Shown piece by piece: positions 53,684 through 55,700 of a stretch of DNA of 55,700 nucleotides; the first letter of the stretch is position 1, and each line of letters starts with the position of its first letter. The stretch comes from a bacterium. GTDB taxonomy: Bacteria > Actinomycetota > Acidimicrobiia > Spongiisociales > JAHEDJ01. A model generated the notes under the pieces. That model ran no database searches. It saw only the letters and a program-made list of their open reading frames with translations, and was not told where the DNA came from. The position numbers and the translations under genes are program-made. The stretch lies in NCBI GenBank assembly GCA_024641325.1, contig JAHEDJ010000011.1:1-55700 (forward strand), in the 5' to 3' direction.

Positions 53684-54169
53684 ATGGGTTACACGATCGT
53701 CGTGCTCTGCACGGGCAACTTCGGGCGCTCTCCGCTGGCCGAGGGACTGCTTCGCAGGAGGCTGGCCGAGGCACTCGAGAAGGACGAGGGGAAACTCGCG
53801 GCGCTGGGCATCGAAGTACTGTCGGCGGGTACGCGGGCGCCGGAAGGACTGGGCCCTTCGGGGCGCGGCGTTGCGCTGGCAGCCGAGCGGGGTGTCGACG
53901 TGAGCAGACATCGAACCAGGCGGGTAGACGCGATGCTCCTCCAGTCGGCGGATCGGGTGTACTGCATGGACCTTCAGCAGGTTGCCGAGGTTCGAGGGGT
54001 CTTCGGCGTTGCCGCGGAGTTGTTCGACCCGGAGGGCGGCGAAATCCCCGACCCGCGTGAACACGATCTGGCGTTCTTCAGAGATGTACGGGATCAGATC
54101 GAATCGGCCATCGAAGGGCGCCTCCCCGAACTCGTCGCAGAGATCCGCTCTGTTTCAGGAATCGCATAG
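53684..54169 (+). CDS. Low-molecular-weight protein tyrosine phosphatase-like
   Basis: A 161-residue enzyme with the phosphate-binding loop CTGNFGRSPL (CX5R near residue 9) and a late EIPDPREHD with the general-acid Asp. The usual sequence is CxGNICRSP, so NFG is a variant. It removes phosphate from protein tyrosine or other phosphoesters, or is an arsenate-reductase-like relative. It follows the alcohol dehydrogenase after 14 bases and is the last gene in this run. Confidence 0.88.
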   Translation: MGYTIVVLCTGNFGRSPLAEGLLRRRLAEALEKDEGKLAALGIEVLSAGTRAPEGLGPSGRGVALAAERGVDVSRHRTRRVDAMLLQSADRVYCMDLQQVAEVRGVFGVAAELFDPEGGEIPDPREHDLAFFRDVRDQIESAIEGRLPELVAEIRSVSGIA

Positions 54170-54208
54170 TGCCGACCGCGATCAGATGAGTGTAGGTGGC
54201 ATGGCCGA

Positions 54209-55093
54209 TCACCTTTCAGTGAGCGGTAGCCAGATGCGTCTCCGCTCCGAGAACCGGAGGTACTCGGAGTAGCCGGCGGAGCGAGCAGCCCTCGTCACTT
54301 CGTCGTGCCCCCATCCCGCCTGCTCCGGGTAGTGCGCGTCGCTGGCCAGGGTGATAGGAATGCCGGCCTCGTAGAAAAGCCGGAGCAGCTTTGGCGCCGG
54401 GTTCACCTCTCCAACGGCCTGCCTGAGCCCACCGCTCGAGACCTCGACGGCCAGATCGGACGCTGCGGCGGCCGCGACGAGGGTCTCATATAGGTCTACC
54501 GGGTCCTGGTCGGGGAGGATTCCCATGGCTTTGCAGCGGTCGGCGTGAGCCAGGACGTCGACACCACCTGCAGCCGCCAGTTGGGTCTTGAGTTCGAAAT
54601 ACTGTTCGTACATTCGGCGTGCGCCCCGTGCGGTGATTTCAGGGACGGAGATCGCCCGATCGAAGATCCAACCGTCTATCCAGTGGACCGATCCGATCAA
54701 GAAGTCGAACCGATAATCGTCGAGGAACTCGAGAACTCGCCCATACGATTCAGGGGAGAAGTCGACCTCGAGGCCGAGCCGCACGGGCAGCCCGCGGCCC
54801 TTTGCGCGGTTGATCGTTGATACGTAGTCGTCTAGTGAGAGGGTTCGGTCCTGCCGAGCGAACTCCCGCGTCTGTTGGCGGAGTTCGTGGGAGGGCGCTC
54901 GCTCCCAGAAGGGCCCCAGCACGTCGACCGCCTCGACGCATCGGTACAGGTGTTCGGTAAAGCCGAGTTCGCTGATGCCGCGCTTGGCGGCTGCGGCCAC
55001 GTACCGCTCAACGTAGTCGACTGGATCCTCACCGACTGCCGGGCCACCCGAGCGCGGTGCGTGAGGATGGAGGTGGAGGTGGTAGTCGCTCAT
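54209..55093 (-). CDS. PHP-family phosphatase, histidinol-phosphatase-like
   Basis: A 294-residue PHP-domain protein. Metal-binding motifs in order are DYHLHLHPH at the N-terminus, FTEHLYRC, LGLEVDF, GSVHWIDGW, LAHADRCK and SDAHYPE. The HisJ/HisK type of histidinol-phosphate phosphatase has the same pattern. It may serve histidine synthesis, although no other his genes are in the window. Its ATG overlaps the MFS stop by four bases (ATGA). It is convergent with the phosphatase at 53684. Confidence 0.9.
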   Translation of the reverse strand: MSDYHLHLHPHAPRSGGPAVGEDPVDYVERYVAAAAKRGISELGFTEHLYRCVEAVDVLGPFWERAPSHELRQQTREFARQDRTLSLDDYVSTINRAKGRGLPVRLGLEVDFSPESYGRVLEFLDDYRFDFLIGSVHWIDGWIFDRAISVPEITARGARRMYEQYFELKTQLAAAGGVDVLAHADRCKAMGILPDQDPVDLYETLVAAAAASDLAVEVSSGGLRQAVGEVNPAPKLLRLFYEAGIPITLASDAHYPEQAGWGHDEVTRAARSAGYSEYLRFSERRRIWLPLTER

Positions 55094-55700
55094 GGTTGTG
55101 GTGCGGGCGAGGCCGACCGGTGGCCCGGCCGTTGTCGATCGACGAACAGCATCATCGCCGCTCCGACGAGTAGCACGCCCATCGTTGACCACCATGCCAT
55201 TCGAAAGGAGAACGAGTCGGCCAGGACCCCGAACAGAGCCGGTCCGGCGCCCGCTCCCACCAGCTTGCCTACTTGGGTTACGGCGGTTGCCGCGGCGGGC
55301 GCTTCGGGGTGGTCCTTGACGACCGCGAAAGTGAACAGACCCGACCAGCCCCAGCCACCCACAAAGGCGAGCAATCCACCCGCAACGAGACCTGCACGTC
55401 CTCCGAGGTTGATGATCACCACACCGATGGCCCCGGCGATCAGCATCGCTGCCACGGTCGTGAGGTCGGCGCTTCGATTGCGGTCTATTGCCCACCCGGC
55501 AATCAGCCGGGCGATGATGCCGGCGATACTGCCGGCAGCCAGAATCAAGCCGGCCGTTGCCTCGGTGATACCTATCTCTACCGAGTAGCTAACGATGAAC
55601 GATGCCAGGGCGTCGATCCCGGCGATGCTGAGACCGACCGCAACCGCGAGCACCACCAGCAGTCTCCGTTCGGACGTTTGTACCGCTGCTCCCCGTCGTG
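55090..55700 (-). CDS. MFS transporter, C-terminal part (continues past window)
   Basis: At least 203 residues in an open frame that runs to the window edge without a start. The visible part has about five or six hydrophobic helices in the second half of a 12-helix major facilitator: LLVVLAVAVGLSIAGIDALASF, GLILAAGSIAGIIARLIAGWAIDR (the repeated RxxGxxxDR-like motif), then helices ending WWSTMGVLLVGAAMMLFVDRQRPG. The N-terminal half lies beyond 55700. Substrate unknown. It is coupled to the PHP gene. Confidence 0.85.
   Translation of the reverse strand, partial: RRGAAVQTSERRLLVVLAVAVGLSIAGIDALASFIVSYSVEIGITEATAGLILAAGSIAGIIARLIAGWAIDRNRSADLTTVAAMLIAGAIGVVIINLGGRAGLVAGGLLAFVGGWGWSGLFTFAVVKDHPEAPAAATAVTQVGKLVGAGAGPALFGVLADSFSFRMAWWSTMGVLLVGAAMMLFVDRQRPGHRSASPAPQP

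Overview
The window is high-GC DNA from an actinobacterium. The gene order rpmH-rnpA-yidD-yidC-jag-rsmG-parA-parB-cwlM-trxA-trxB-(anti-sigma)-sigM-(pseudokinase)...cca, running away from dnaA-dnaN-recF-dciA-gyrB-gyrA-DUF3566, is the actinobacterial chromosome-origin layout also known from Mycobacterium. Many GTG/TTG starts, stop/start overlaps and a MurJ-type pseudokinase fit this. An Acidimicrobiia-like lineage is my guess from memory of protein style; it is not demonstrated here.

Layout. 1-3.3 kb: a DUF2652/SRPBCC protein, a PAP2 phosphatase, a gene-poor stretch with strong inverted repeats, and a tiny membrane protein coupled to an unknown protein. 3.3-12.4 kb (minus strand): DUF3566, gyrA, gyrB, dciA, recF, dnaN, dnaA. 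The dnaA-dnaN gap holds DnaA boxes, a GC-rich spacer and a run of DnaA-trio-like triplets beside AT-rich DNA, so it is the likely unwinding site; a second DnaA-box cluster lies between dnaA and rpmH. 12.9-17.8 kb (plus): rpmH to parB, with two parS sites before rsmG. 17.8-24.7 kb (minus): a CwlM-like degenerate amidase, thioredoxin and its reductase, an ECF sigma/anti-sigma pair, a free-standing MurJ-type pseudokinase, DegV and a GNAT enzyme. 24.8-30.1 kb (plus): HDAC-family deacetylase, PilT, CCA-adding enzyme, and an M1 peptidase lipoprotein.

30.1-34.4 kb is an argC-argJ-argB-argD operon behind a promoter that overlaps an ArgR-box-like site. 34.8-39.6 kb is a complete branched-chain-amino-acid-type ABC importer (livHMGF plus binding lipoprotein), then a TauE-like exporter, a decayed methylmalonate-semialdehyde dehydrogenase fragment, and a minus-strand TPP-dependent E1 alpha/beta pair.

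43.3-54.2 kb is the most unusual part: a plus-strand run encoding a Tm-1-like (UPF0261) protein, a PEP-synthase-like swivelling-histidine protein with no ATP-grasp domain, a GntR/FCD regulator, an HPr-kinase-like P-loop protein, a three-subunit molybdenum hydroxylase, a cyclase/amidohydrolase, a zinc alcohol dehydrogenase and a small phosphatase. An identical 12-base site, ATCGATTATCGA, lies next to predicted promoters of both the ABC importer and this run, so uptake and catabolism may be controlled together by the GntR protein. The substrate cannot be read from sequence. The window ends in a PHP-family phosphatase and a truncated MFS transporter.
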